Part shown: piece after piece, positions 12,379 to 25,848 of the stretch
How the letters are laid out: each line of letters begins with the position of its first letter
Position numbering within the stretch: the stretch's first letter is position 1
Source of the DNA: Pseudofabraea citricarpa
Lineage: Eukaryota > Ascomycota > Leotiomycetes > Helotiales > Dermateaceae
Assembly: GCA_029641185.1 (NCBI GenBank)
Contig: JAPWGK010000002.1
Span: forward strand, 3,348,001-3,412,000
Direction: 5' to 3'
Length of the DNA: 64,000 bases
Notes under the pieces: model-generated
The model's database searches: none
The model's input: only the letters and a program-made list of their open reading frames with translations
Told to the model about the DNA's origin: nothing
Position numbers and translations under genes: made by a program

Positions 12379-13422
12379 CTAGACTCGAGATGTCCATGTG
12401 AGATATGTCACGCCGTGCATAGCGATCTCTCCCTTCTCATTTCTCTCTACATCGTCGCCTTGAAATGCTTCAAACACTTCTCTCCGAACTTGCTCTCTCT
12501 GTGTACCCTTAGTATTGGCAATATGACTGAGTGTGGAGTATCGATCCCAGATAGCTTTTTCGCTCAGCCAAACTGTCCATCCTATAGTCTCTTCACCCAG
12601 TGGCAGAGAGAATCGAGGTAGCTGGTGCAGGGATGTGTCTCTGAGGGTTTGCGAAGGGGTGGTGTCTTGTTGGTTCTCGAAGGCCTTTTTCCATTCCCCA
12701 TCACGGAATCTTGGCAGTCCATCGTCAAGTTTGTTAACTATCGTCTTCATTTTCTCCTCCCATTTCGTCGTTGGTTTCCAGTCTCTCATTCCGTTGTCTG
12801 TGCCTGTCAGTTTACTTACGTTGCTGTGGGCAGATCCCACTTACAATCTTCAGCGTTCCATATCATGCCAAATTTTCCTCTGGGTTTCAGAACACGATGT
12901 ATTTCCCGCAATGAACTTTCGTTGGCAAACCTAAAGGGTGCCATGAGCCAAACAGTCCGACGGCTTCTTGGTGTGAAGAGACTACTAACCAGTGAAAGGC
13001 CTGTGGAACAGTTAGTGCGTGATCATATAAATTAAGACCCCATCTCAGAAGACAAAGTTACATACTTGAGCAGCGACCAAAGCATCGGCCCAGCCATCCT
13101 GCACTGGCATATTTCCCGCATCGCCATTCAAGATCTTAAGCCTGTCGCCCAAGTTCTTCTTGACTAGCGTCTCCCGCATGCCCGTGTGCGGCTCTACGCC
13201 AACAACCACGTACTCCTCGGGCCTGCTAGCCAGCGACACAGTGAACTTTCCTGTGCCACAAGCAAGATCGACTATGTTTGCGTTCTTGATCCCAGAAACT
13301 TTGAGACGGGAAAGTAATTTCTCGACCGCTTCAACTGGATAGCCAGGGCGGTGTTTATCATACTTGTCAGCTTCTGAGAAGCCTGAAGCTGCTTGTTCCG
13401 CGAGGACAAATTGAGACGTCAT
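12379..13422 (-). CDS. class I SAM-dependent methyltransferase (Crg1/Tmt1-like fold)
   Basis: Four exons (13422-13066, 13000-12990, 12930-12845, 12797-12379) give 290 residues. The N-terminus FSEADKYDKHRPGYP and motif I VDLACGTGKFT are typical of the methyltransferase-11 group that includes yeast Crg1 and trans-aconitate methyltransferase. Exon 2 is only 11 nt. It is needed to make AAQAFHWF, the family's conserved post-IV segment, and its flanks are good (TTCCACAG before, GTTAGT after). Exon 3 gives HRVLKPRGKFGMIWNAED. The last acceptor could be one of two in-frame AGs three codons or fewer apart; I chose GGCACAG because it gives NAEDYNGMRDW. Methyl donor binding is sure; the acceptor molecule is unknown. 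Confidence 0.87.
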
Positions 13423-15356
13423 GTTTGAAACTTCTCCCTTACAATTGCCTAGTCGAGCTGGATAGAATATTTGTATAAAACTACTTGATGCTTCGCTACT
13501 TTGTAATATAGCTTATGCTCTTGTCACGTTTTGGAAGAGGGACACTTGTACATATACCGTACACACGATAGTACCTCGCACGTGGGCAAGCGAATTTCGG
13601 GTTGTAGGTTGCGAAAGTCGGCACGATTGCGTTCAACCCCATTCTTAGCACCTTACTAATACATGACCCTGGAGTAGTGGGGCCTCAATATGGGCATTTG
13701 TGCCTACATCACCAATCGCTTGAGTTGAGATTAATTGCAAGGCCAGGTACTGCAAAAGTAGTCAGTTGGTCGCTAACAATGTGGTATCAGTTCGTTTAAA
13801 TTACCGAGGTACTAACTTAACCACCGTAAGAGCAAGATAAGTCGAGCGAAAGCTAGCTATGCTTTGTGTAAACTCGGGTTACAATATCCTTACTGATAAT
13901 CTGAGACTACTGGTCAGGAAACCTAACCCGAGGGTATTGCAGGAAACAGTTTTATGAATGCTTTTATAACCAGTAATACTTGTTCAAATTTACCAACGGT
14001 AGTAGCCAAAGCCAACTCTTTTCGAAAGATGGTTCATAATATCGCCAACGTAGTCAACTTCCTCAAGCAATCTTATATATCCGTAAGTCGCCACATGGAA
14101 ATCGTGGCTAAAATAACAGTATATTCTCACAGCAGCACGAGCGATTCTCATGTGACCTTCTATTTCATTATAGTTATCGTCTTCGTCCCTACCACCATCA
14201 CCCTCAAAGCCCCTCCCTGGCGGCAATCTCACCCCAGACATAAAGCTCACGCATCTCCAAGTTGCTCTCGCCTCGGCCAGGTGCGGAGCCATATCGTGGG
14301 CTCGGGCACGGTACCACATGTACGTGCAGATTTGTGAGATTTAATCCATTAGTGTTGCATCGGCTCTTGGTAACGGATTTTGTGGTCGGAGATAAGTGGA
14401 GTATAGTGAGTAACGTATGTGTTGAGACGAACGTTGTCCTTGAAATCCACAAAGATTGGTTGCTAGTCAATGAATGTAGTTTGTAGCGGCATCAAGATAG
14501 ATGCAATGTAGTGAATGAATCAGATAGTATCGCTATTGGAGAACTGTGAATGTTATCTGATATAAATGATCTAAGAAAATTGGAGACTTTAAAGAGGCAA
14601 ATGACGACAGAAGGCTACTATCCCTCGTATCTAGGTCCATCCGTTAGCTGGAACGAGCTCGAGTTAGCTGTCTTTGGCTAGTATGTCAAAAAGAGAGCAG
14701 GATGCCAGTGGCAGCCTATTTACATTCAGAACTCCTATTTCCCCAGGCTGTTGACACAAAAGAGCCCGCTTTCATTGTCGTTCCTACTAGGTCGATGAGG
14801 AAATTCTCCGTGGGGTCTAATCCATCACCGACCAGCACATAGCGGTGCCAGAATTACTGGGCAGATCTGGAATTGCGATATTCACACGAGTTTGAGTCCG
14901 GACTTGGGGTCGTGTGAAGTTGGAAATTTTGAACACTCGGATCTGATTGTTTTCGATGACGCAAAGAGAAGTCATTCTATTACTAAAGAAGCCGAAGCCT
15001 ACGGAGAATCGAATTCTAGTTGCATTCACTTGCGAAGCCATACGATACGTTTGCTGAAGTTCGCGAATTTGTGAGATGGTCAAAGGGCAGTTCCCAATTG
15101 GATTTTTAAGTTTGTTTGCGAAAGGGCATAGAATCATACTATGGCCCACTAACCACAGTAAACATATACAAGAAGAGTGGAATAGGCGAAAGAAGTGGTG
15201 AGATCAACTTAACTAGGTAGATGATCCAAGCAGATATATGTCACATTCGTCTCCCCGAGAATTCCAAGGGTTTGTAAATGGTTGTACCTTGGATGGAAGC
15301 TTCATGAAGAGGCCTCTGGTGATATGAATGGTTATATTTCACAAGCCTCTTTGCGA
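13423..15356. other. 1.9-kb intergenic region, no gene supported
   Basis: It holds several 60-130-codon open frames on both strands, but none shows a domain, splice pattern or good start context. It contains the methyltransferase promoter and the ARPC1 3' region. No tRNA or 5S rRNA was recognised. A non-coding RNA cannot be ruled out by eye. Confidence 0.5.
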
Positions 15357-16460
15357 CTACGCGTTCCAAATAACCACGCGTCCATCCACGCCACTAGCTA
15401 AAGTATTGTTTAGTAAAAGGCTTCTAGATAATGAGTATGCATGTAACTTACTACTGAACTGTTGAACAGATCCTGATGAGCCTTGGTAGACACGAATGGT
15501 GCTTATGGTATTTTGATGGGCTTTCCCCTTAGAATCCATAGACCCAGTAAGCTGCCACCCCCCTTCACTGCCCGAGAACTTGAATGCCTCGCAGTCATAA
15601 CCCGCAGCAAGAATTTCGCTCTCTCCATTCCAGATCAAACTCATGAAAGGCAAGAGGGGAGTGCTGACACTGACCACTGCCCTTGGAGGTTGATCGGGGC
15701 CATTTGGGTACACCACAGTAATGCTACTATCATGGGCCGCAAATGCTAGAGCATCTCCACTTGGGGAGAAAGAGACTGCATGAACCCAACCAGCAGAATT
15801 ATTTAAGTACTCTCCGCACACTGTGTTAAAGGGAAGTCTCTCGCCCCAAACACCCGGTTCAGGTCTTGCGTCTGCACCCTTGATGAAACTTGAGAAAACT
15901 CTTGCATGAGCGTCCGTTGACCCAGCTGCCAGAAGGACAGAGTTTGGATGCCATGCTACCGTGGTGATTGTACTTCGAATAGGCTTCTTGATATGCTTTG
16001 AAACCCACCAGTCGTTTTCCTCCTCAAAGTAACAGATTGCAATGACTCGAGCGCCAGACCCAACAGCAAATTTGGTCTCAGATGGCGACCATCGAACAAA
16101 TGTTGCCGCTCTATTGATGCGCAATAGTACGAGAGTAGGTTTATAGCCAGTTGGGGATGGCTCCCAAACTAGAGCATTTCGATCTACGATGCATTAACAT
16201 AACAGAATGGACGGGATTGGTGAGAAGCAAAACCAACCTTGAGAGCATGTCACTATTCGTCCACTGTTCGGTGCGATATCCACGCTGGTTACTGTCTTAT
16301 CATGGCCCTTGAGCTCATCCTTGAGTTTGAATGCATTGCCACTCCGTCCATAAAGCTCAACGCTCGTGTCTCGTGCTACAGCTAGCGTTTGGCGGTCGGC
16401 GGAGAAGGAATGGTCGGCAATCGGGTGGAAAAAAAGATGGTGGACTTCTGGAGATGCCAT
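15357..16460 (-). CDS. ARC40: Arp2/3 complex subunit 1 (ARPC1/Arc40), WD40 propeller
   Basis: Three exons (16460-16238, 16183-15452, 15397-15357) give 331 residues. WD repeats are clear: HPIADHSFSADRQTLAVARD, GHDKTVTSVDIAPNSGRIVT, CSQDRNALVWEPSP, the long second exon, and STSGVDGRVVIWNA at the end. This subunit is the propeller of the Arp2/3 complex that nucleates branched actin at endocytic patches. The model is about 40 residues shorter than animal and fungal ARPC1 as I know them. The shortfall falls between blades 6 and 7, where the sequence runs directly from TGSMDSKGK to AHQNTIS. Both flanks are conserved and the reading frame is open, so this is an in-frame loss or a very short version of the usual insert. 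It shares a 302-bp promoter with the U2B''-type gene. Confidence 0.93.
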
Positions 16461-16762
16461 GTTGCCTGATGATTGATGTGATAGGAGGAGCTCTCTACTA
16501 TCACTGTGGTTGTTGAGTTCCTGGTGTGTTGAGAATGAGTAGGGAAGGTACTTGGGGCGGCATGACGACAGGTGTAGTGGGGGTTCCTTAGCGGCTGGCT
16601 CTTTTTGACGCCTTGGCGCTATTTCGCGATTTTGGAAATATTCTAGATGCCAACCAACGCCTGCAAGGTACTTGGGCAAATCAGCTCCACAAACGACGAC
16701 CTCGATGCGCAAAGGGTTGAATCACTTAGACACTTCGTAGATAACTTCACCGCCCAGCGATT
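16461..16762. promoter_or_regulatory. bidirectional promoter, ARPC1 / U2B''-type gene
   Basis: 302 bp separate the divergent start codons of two constitutive genes. No specific factor site is convincing. Confidence 0.5.
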
Positions 16763-17506
16763 ATGGCGGCAACAGCTACAAGAGGAGCTCCTCCTTCATT
16801 GAAAGGCAGCACCAAAGCACCAACCTACGCACCGAATCAGACGTGAGTCCTGTTGCTGACCTCCCACAACAGTGTAGCTAACGTATATAGGCTCTATATC
16901 ACAAACCTGCCCTCTTCAAAGATCCAAAAGTTAGACCTTCGCGTTGCACTCTATACCCTCTTCTCAACTTATGGCCCAGTCCTCGATGTGGTCGCGCTGC
17001 GGACGATGAAAATGCGTGGCCAAGGACATATTGTTTTCAGAGATGTCCAAACTGCGACCCAGGCTATGCGAGCATTGCAAGGCTTTGAATTCTTTGGAAT
17101 GGAAATGGTCAGTATATGTCTCACTAAATAAAACCCTCGTCATCCCACGCTGCTCGTGCACCTTGCTAATAGATATATTGTATTCTAGAAGATTCAATAC
17201 GCAAAATCTAAATCGGATGCTATCGCCAAACTGGACGGGACCTTTCGTATGCCCGCTGCAGCAGCTGGCGAGGTTACTGCTACAGAATTACAGCAGAGCA
17301 TTTTCAATGCCCCACCTTCTGCTACCACATCTGGCGCGCCTGCGACATCAGGAACTCTGAAACCCCCTACTGCCGGAGATACTCCCATGCAGGATGCGAA
17401 TAGCCCGGCGAGTATAGCTGGGCAGAAGAGGAGAAGAGACGACGAGGAGGAGGAGGAGGATAGCGAAGGAGATGTTGCTATGGATGAGGATAGTGACGAT
17501 GATTAG
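16763..17506 (+). CDS. U1A/U2B''-type small nuclear ribonucleoprotein, single RRM
   Basis: Three exons (16763-16842, 16891-17107, 17189-17506) give 204 residues. The RRM starts at QTLYITNLPSSKIQKLDLRV (RNP2 is LYITNL) and has RNP1 as RGQGHIVF, followed by ATQAMRALQGFEFFGMEMKI and QYAKSKSDAIAKLDGTF. That last segment is diagnostic for the U1A/U2B''/SNF family, which binds a hairpin loop of U2 (with U2A') or U1 snRNA. The tail is low-complexity, with the basic cluster KRRRD and a strongly acidic end. Only one RRM is present, as in yeast Msl1, so the U2B'' role is more likely than U1A. Intron 2 (81 nt) is slightly long for this window. Confidence 0.92.
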
Positions 17507-17766
17507 CTCTAGTGGGAAGGCAATGGGATGTATTGGAGTTTGGAGTTGGGGTGGAATAAGCATCAAGATAATGCCACATGATGAATCCATCACAAATCAA
17601 CAGAGATTACACCAGGCAAAGGTGCAGAAGTCAAATCTGGACTGATACCATCGATCGAGCTCCTCCCAGGTAATTAAAAGTGTGAAGTCTTTATACGTAT
17701 AGATGATCTACGGGATGTCTACCTCAATGGGGGTGCTTATAGCATGGCCCAAGGCGGACAAATACA
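17507..17766. other. convergent 3' region
   Basis: 260 bp between the ends of the U2B''-type gene and ATG10. Nothing beyond 3'-UTR-like sequence is seen. Confidence 0.5.
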
Positions 17767-18637
17767 TCACTGGTTGACCTCAGCCATCTCACGTGGTACC
17801 CATAATCCAACACACCCTCCAACCAACCCCAACCAAACCATCAGGTAGTCCTCCATGCGGCAGTCGAAGCCCTCCATTGCCTCTTTGGTTTGGCAGGGAT
17901 GAATGAAAAATGCTGGTATATCTGTGACGGGGTGAGGCTCAAGATTTTGTCAGCTAATGACTTCTAAGTTTAGACTTGGAGTACTTACAGCAGCTGAAAG
18001 CCCTCCAGTGATTCCAGCTGTTCTGAGTCGATCCTTGTATTCTTCAGGTACCAGATATCTGAAAACAGAGTTAAGGTCGAAAACCGGTTCGCCCATTGGG
18101 AGATCATGCAGAGTGAACCATAGCGTTGGAATACTATACGTAGGATGTAGGTGGATTTCATAAGTAACGTACGGTTGATGAGAATACATGGCGTACTGTG
18201 GTGGAAGGTCGCTATTGATCCCGTTCAATCTGGGACCCGGCCGTAATACTTCCTGTGGTTTGGATCAGTTCGAGATCTGACAGACAAACAGTAGACGATG
18301 TTGATTCGTTGCCTATGAAATCTATACGGACCTCGTCTTCTTCTTCATTCGACATCTCTATGTCGGTATTGGAGGTCGAGGCTAGACTCATACCACTACT
18401 CCATAATTTGTCAAGCTGGCTTGATAGGTCACCGTCATCAACGGAAAGACTCAACAAACGAAGGATCTCAATATAACAAGTCCCCGTTGTTGCTGTCCGA
18501 CGTAACCGCAGTTTAAAGGCCCGCCTAGATAACCCCATCTCGGCTCTGACATATCGCTGATCGAAGAACGCACAAGCAAGCTCGAACTCCTCCAGGCCCA
18601 GAAAAGGCCACTGGCGGTACTCGTCTCGACGAGACAT
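17767..18637 (-). CDS. ATG10: ubiquitin-like-conjugating enzyme Atg10 (autophagy E2)
   Basis: Three exons (18637-18282, 18229-17989, 17937-17767) give 255 residues. The N-terminus has WPFLGLEEFELACAFFDQRY. The core is YVTYEIHLHPTYSIPTLWF, then LPMGEPVF, then RLRTAGITGGLSAA joined to PHPVTDIPAFFIHPC. The catalytic cysteine is Cys214 in HPC. Atg10 takes Atg12 from Atg7 and attaches it to Atg5, which allows Atg8 lipidation and autophagosome growth. The last intron ends in the rarer acceptor TTGAG; a downstream CACAG would put the active site out of frame, so the choice is firm. The first intron (52 nt, donor GTCAGA) is less certain at the residue level. The start is the first in-frame ATG; the longer frame starts at a TTG. 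Confidence 0.93.
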
Positions 18638-19210
18638 GGATGCGGCGAGGTACAAGTGCCGCAATGGCAAGAAGCCTGCTTGAGCCAAGCACCAGCAAAA
18701 AAAGGATTTGACTACTACTTAGGACGTGAACCTGGTTAGGCAAAGCTAATAACACAATTCAAAGGGTAGCAAGCAAACAAAGCAAAAATTTTCGACACTA
18801 ATCGTGCAAAATTAATTCAAGTGTATGCTAGGCTTGAAGATTCAGTCTTGACAATAGGAACGGTCCTCAAGAAGGGAGCAGTGTAATCCACTGGATATAG
18901 CTTACGGTACCTTGTTGATGTTGACGAGGCGCAAGGCTGAATAGGAGGCTTAATGTAAGTGTACGTAGTACCGCATCCGGAACGGAAGAACTACCGCGGA
19001 AGCACTGTCGTGGCTACCAGCCAACCTCTTGGCAGATCAGTTAAGAACAGCTAAGTGTGTACAGATAGGTAGTGCATTCATTGCCTGCTTGCTTACACCA
19101 TACCCGCCTGCTGCACTTTTTTTTTTGCTATTTTATAAGCTGCGTGTTTGTACTTGTAATGTTTGTGTAATCTTTGGCTCTTCTTGCACCGGCATGATCT
19201 CTTTCATTCA
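18638..19210. other. divergent intergenic region, ATG10 / GH47 mannosidase
   Basis: 573 bp containing both promoters. A T run near 19118-19127 is the only simple-sequence feature. Sixteen codons upstream of 19211 are open in frame with the mannosidase and include an ATG at 19163, which I did not use. Confidence 0.5.
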
Positions 19211-21581
<2,371 letters not shown>

Positions 21582-22658
21582 GCACACAGTTTGTGTTCGG
21601 CGTTTGTCAGGCTACAGCAGCATTGTAGGATCTATGTATATTGGGCCGAATCAACATATAGCATCAGCAAGGGTACTTTCCCTCCTTCATGAGCATGCAG
21701 TGTTTTTAGGGGGCGTTCTTTTTCTGAACCTGGGTAAAGAGGGTTAGGTGGCTGCAATTAGATATATATCTGCATGCACTGATGATCAGCAGTACATTAC
21801 TGTACGTACTGTACTGTACAGTGAGTGGCTTTACCAGGCTCTGATGCCTGCTAGCCTCCGATAAGGATTGAGGCAGGCGATGAGGACACGATTTTCTTCC
21901 CCCTTGTCACTGTCCCGTTCCCCTTCCCCTTCCCTACAGTACAGTACTTCCCTACTCCGCATACCCACTCCACTCACTCCCTTACGGTACAGCACAGTAC
22001 ATTACTGTACAGCACCGCACAGATTGCTGTGCCAGGCGCATAAGGTTGCACCGGGGGAGTGGACCTTCTTGTCCCACGGGTCCAGAGCCAACCCGAGGAA
22101 CGAGGAACGCCGTAGGCCATGTGTCAAGGGTTTCCAATCCGTCGCCACCAATGAGATCGTCTCCACCTTTCCTATCAATCAGTCTTGGATCCTTGGGAGG
22201 ATGATGATGGATGGTAAGCTTACCGCACTCGTCCCGTACCGTACTGTACAGTCCTCATTTGCTATGCAACCACCCGCCTCAGCTCACCATTGTCACCGTC
22301 ACTGTCGCTGTCGCTGTCGCCGTTGCGGTAAATGTGATTGCAGAGCCCCCTCCCCCATCTGCCACTCTTCTCAGCGAACCCTCCTCATACGCAGAGCATA
22401 TCCTGCACTCCCATCCCTCAACTATGTTATGGTCAACAGCTAGCTAAATGCTTGGGGATATGGTTTAAACCATTGGCAGATATCCTTATCACGCTCGATA
22501 CGCCTCTCCGTGACACAGCAGGTCAGCCTCTCGAAACCCTCTCCAACTCTGTAAGCCTGCCTCTACTCAGAGACGTCGCAAACCATTTCTCGGCGGTTTG
22601 CGCACCTACCCGTCGAAAACTGTATTCTTCCCATATCGTATGAGCTGGGGTTGCAAAC
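21582..22658. other. intergenic; permease promoter with GTAC repeats
   Basis: Contains dense GTACTGTAC/GTACAGTAC strings at about 21790-21823, 21936-21947, 21986-22012 and 22238-22252, and a GTCGCT/GTCACC simple run near 22290-22330. Open frames here are repetitive and not supported. Confidence 0.55.
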
Positions 22659-24655
22659 ATGAGGGATAACGATGTCGAAAAGCACTCTCTGCGATCAATC
22701 AAGGCTGGCTCTCCTTCTCCTGATTACAGCAGCGGGTTTGGCAATGAGCCAAGCTACGAGGAGACGACCATTATACGCCCGCGGTTTGCAAGTAGGATGT
22801 TAGATGGCTTCAGACGCGATCCAACGTTGCATATAACGGCTACAGGCGTGTTGGGTGTGAATGGGCGAGTGTTCGATCCTGATGCTGCTGCTAAGGCTAC
22901 CGCGAATACGAAGCTTTCCCGAAAACTAAAAGGAAGGCATCTGCAAATGATCGCAATCGGAGGCTCTATCGGTTAGGAGTTCCGCACTTCTTATGGGGGG
23001 CTTATGCTAATGGATTGATAATAGGCACTGGACTTTTTGTTGCCTCAGGTAGGGCTCTTGCTGAGGGTGGCCCAGCTTCACTGTTGATATGCTTCTCCCT
23101 CATCGGTATCATGCTATACTGTACAGTCCACGCACTTGGTGAAATGGCTGTCCTGTTCCCTGTGTCGGGATCTTTCTCTGCGTACTCAACCCGCTTCCTG
23201 GATCCAGCCTGGGGATTTGCTATGGGTTGGAAGTAAGATGCATTAGTACATCTCAATGCAGTCCAATGCTAATGCAGTCTACTAGTTATGCTATGCAATG
23301 GCTTGTAGTTTTACCCCTCGAGATCATTGCCGCTTCGATAACGATTGATTATTGGAACGATAAGTTAGACCACGCCATTTTTGTCACAATATTCTTAACC
23401 CTGATTATATCCATCAATCTGTTTGGTGTAAAAGGCTACGGAGAAGCTGAATTCTTCTTTTCTATTGTCAAGGTTATTGCAGTCATTGGCTATATGTAGG
23501 TTTTCTCGAACGCAGCATGGAATATCTACTAAACGCGCGTAGTATCCTTGGAATTATACTCAACTGTGGTGGTGCCCCGGGCGGGGGTTATGTTGGCGGT
23601 GCATTATGGAAAAATCCCGGTGCCTTCAATAACGGCTTCAAGGGATTCTGCAGTGTGCTTGTCACCGCAGCGTTTGCTTTTGCGGGAACGGAACTGGTTG
23701 GTCTTGCTGCGGCCGAGACAGCAAATCCCCGCAAGTCATTGCCTACTGCTGTGAAGCAAGTCTTCTGGCGCATAGCACTTTTTTACATCGTATCTCTTAC
23801 CCTTGTTGGTCTTCTAGTTCCTTACGATGACCCTCGCTTACTCCAAAGCGGTGCTGCAAATGCCGCTGCCTCTCCCTTTGTTATTTCTATTGAGAATGCT
23901 GGCATCGAGATCTTACCATCAGTCATGAACGCTGTTATTCTTATCTCCGTTTTGTCTGTGGGTAACTCAGCAATCTTTGGGTCTTCACGAACCCTTGCTG
24001 CATTGGCAGACCAAGGTCAGGCTCCTCGATGGCTGTCTTACGTTGATCGCAAAGGTCGTCCACTTCTCGCAATCGGTGTTGCATCAGCACTTGGGTTTCT
24101 TGCCTATACAGCGGATACGGAGCAGCAGGGTACAATTCTTGAATGGATGCTTGCTCTCTCTGGGCTTTCCTCCATTTTTACATGGGGCTCTATTTGTCTT
24201 GCCCATATCCGCTTTCGTAGAGCATGGAAACTTCAAGGCCATGATATCAACGAGCTCGCTTTCCAGTCCCAGCCCGGTGTTATTGGCTCCTGGATAGGCT
24301 TCACTTTCAACTGCCTAGTTCTCCTTGCACAATTCTGGGTTGGGGCATGGCCTGTGGGGTTTAAAAATTTGGACAGTTCTGGTCAAACACAGAATTGGTT
24401 TATTGGAAACCTTGCTGTGCCGGTGGTGCTCATTTTCTATATCTCTTACAAACTGTACTATCGAACTTCAATTATGCGTTGTAGAGACATGGATCTTAAG
24501 ACTGGTGTTCGCGAGTTGAATCTTACTCACCTACTTGCTGAAGAAAGAGCAGAACGAGCCCAGTAAGTAATTTTCCTAAGATGTTCCTAGAGCATTGTAT
24601 TAATTATTCAAATAGATGGCCCAGATGGAAGAAAGGTTACAAGACCGTGTGCTAA
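22659..24655 (+). CDS. amino-acid permease, yeast amino-acid transporter (YAT) family
   Basis: Five exons (22659-22971, 23025-23232, 23286-23495, 23543-24562, 24616-24655) give 596 residues, the usual size. The cytoplasmic N-terminus (about 90 residues) leads to LKGRHLQMIAIGGSIGTGLF, the signature of APC-superfamily permeases. It is followed by about 12 membrane spans, including PASLLICFSLIGIMLYCTVH and AFAFAGTELVGLAAAETANP, which carries the conserved FxGxE substrate-gate motif. The last exon is 40 nt and adds WPRWKKGYKTVC, the conserved fungal tail. It should import amino acids by proton symport at the plasma membrane. Specificity (general or selective) cannot be read. The gene is convergent with the P450. 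Confidence 0.93.
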
Positions 24656-25848
24656 TGACTTATTCGCAAATTTATTTGGCTGGAGCTTTACTTGCAGGAA
24701 CTCAAGATTATGGCGTTCAGTAAGGGGAAAGTGAAATACAGCAATTTACAGTATGCGTTATAGATGGCTTTATAATCAATATATGGTGGGTTGTCAAAGT
24801 ACAAGTGCTTAGGGTGTTTATTGTCATTGTAAAATCATCTAGTGTCAGGTTGACTGAGCTCAACTGGCGACGGTTGGGTGAGTTTACGGTTCACAACGGA
24901 TTTCATGGCTTATATATGTTGACAATGAAGCGTTCTGGGTATTTGGAAAGGTTTCGTTCCATCTCCCTTTGCTGTAGATTTATGTTACAAGACTTAGAAG
25001 GCGACTTTTTTTTTTACTTTTGTACATAGCTCTGACATTATATTGATGTTGAACTTTGCTTCTAGTCCTTGTCTTTCTCGCTTTAGCTAGCCCTTGATGT
25101 GGGGTTATTTGGTTTAAGAAATCATACGGGTTGGTAGGTAGTACAAGTTGAGACATAGAGTATACTTAGGATAGTTTCGGCCATATTCGGTTGGAAAATG
25201 TAAATTTATAGAATAATAATAAAATCGGAATCCATCTGCCAGAACTTGCTCTCCTAGAAGTAGAAAAAAGTGGATATGGAAAACGGCACCTTGTCGGTTT
25301 TCCCCTGTTCTCCACCTAACATCGCTTCGCTAATTTTCCTTAAAAAAACGGAGTCTGGAGGAGAGAAAAGTTAAATGCTCAGCTGCAGGCCGTGTAAATA
25401 AAAATAAAAATAAAAATAAACACACAGATACCGACATCTGGTTATGATTGCAACCTCCGTGAATCGAACACGAACCTCCACCTATCGAATTGGAAGGGTG
25501 GAATCCTAACCACTGAAGAAAGAAGTGTTAGTATTTAGAAGTTATGACTAGATTCAGGTATATTTACTTGGACCAAGGAAGCTTATTTGCTGATGGGTGC
25601 GATTCCCGCTATCACAGATTATAATACTCAAGCAAATATTACGTATGGCTTACGAAACCGGAGCCCGGTGTGATTTGCTGAATTTCCAGGCTCAGTTTCC
25701 TATAACCCGGAAAATATAACAAAATAAACCTCATTTCGGAATATCAACCACACTTATATTACCATGAACTTCTTAAATAATAATTTGCTATATTACAATC
25801 CTATTTAGTTATTAATCCATTTGTCATATAAAGCCATGCATGAACCCG
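24656..25848. other. convergent intergenic region with a tRNA relic
   Basis: AT-richer than the genes around it. Holds the tRNA-Gly-like relic (25449-25518) and a TAAAAA-type run at about 25396-25421. Short open frames show no domain. Confidence 0.5.
25449..25518 (-). pseudogene. tRNA-Gly(TCC)-like relic
   Basis: Read on the minus strand, TTCAGTGGTTAGGATT is a D arm (B-box partner A-box region), CCACC-CTTCCAA is an anticodon stem and loop with anticodon TCC, and GTTCGTGTTCGATTCACGG is a T arm with the B box GTTCGATTC. The 3' acceptor strand AGGTTGC plus A is present. The matching 5' acceptor strand is missing, and seven extra bases lie between the loop and GGTGG. Seven bases could be a tiny intron, but with the lost 5' strand a pseudogene is likelier. 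T-rich runs 30-60 nt downstream resemble a Pol III terminator. Confidence 0.5.

Noticed and set aside
13954..14486. Overlapping open frames of 74-127 codons on both strands
   Set aside because: No domain, no splice signals and no agreement between strands; expected by chance in 1.9 kb of intergenic DNA.
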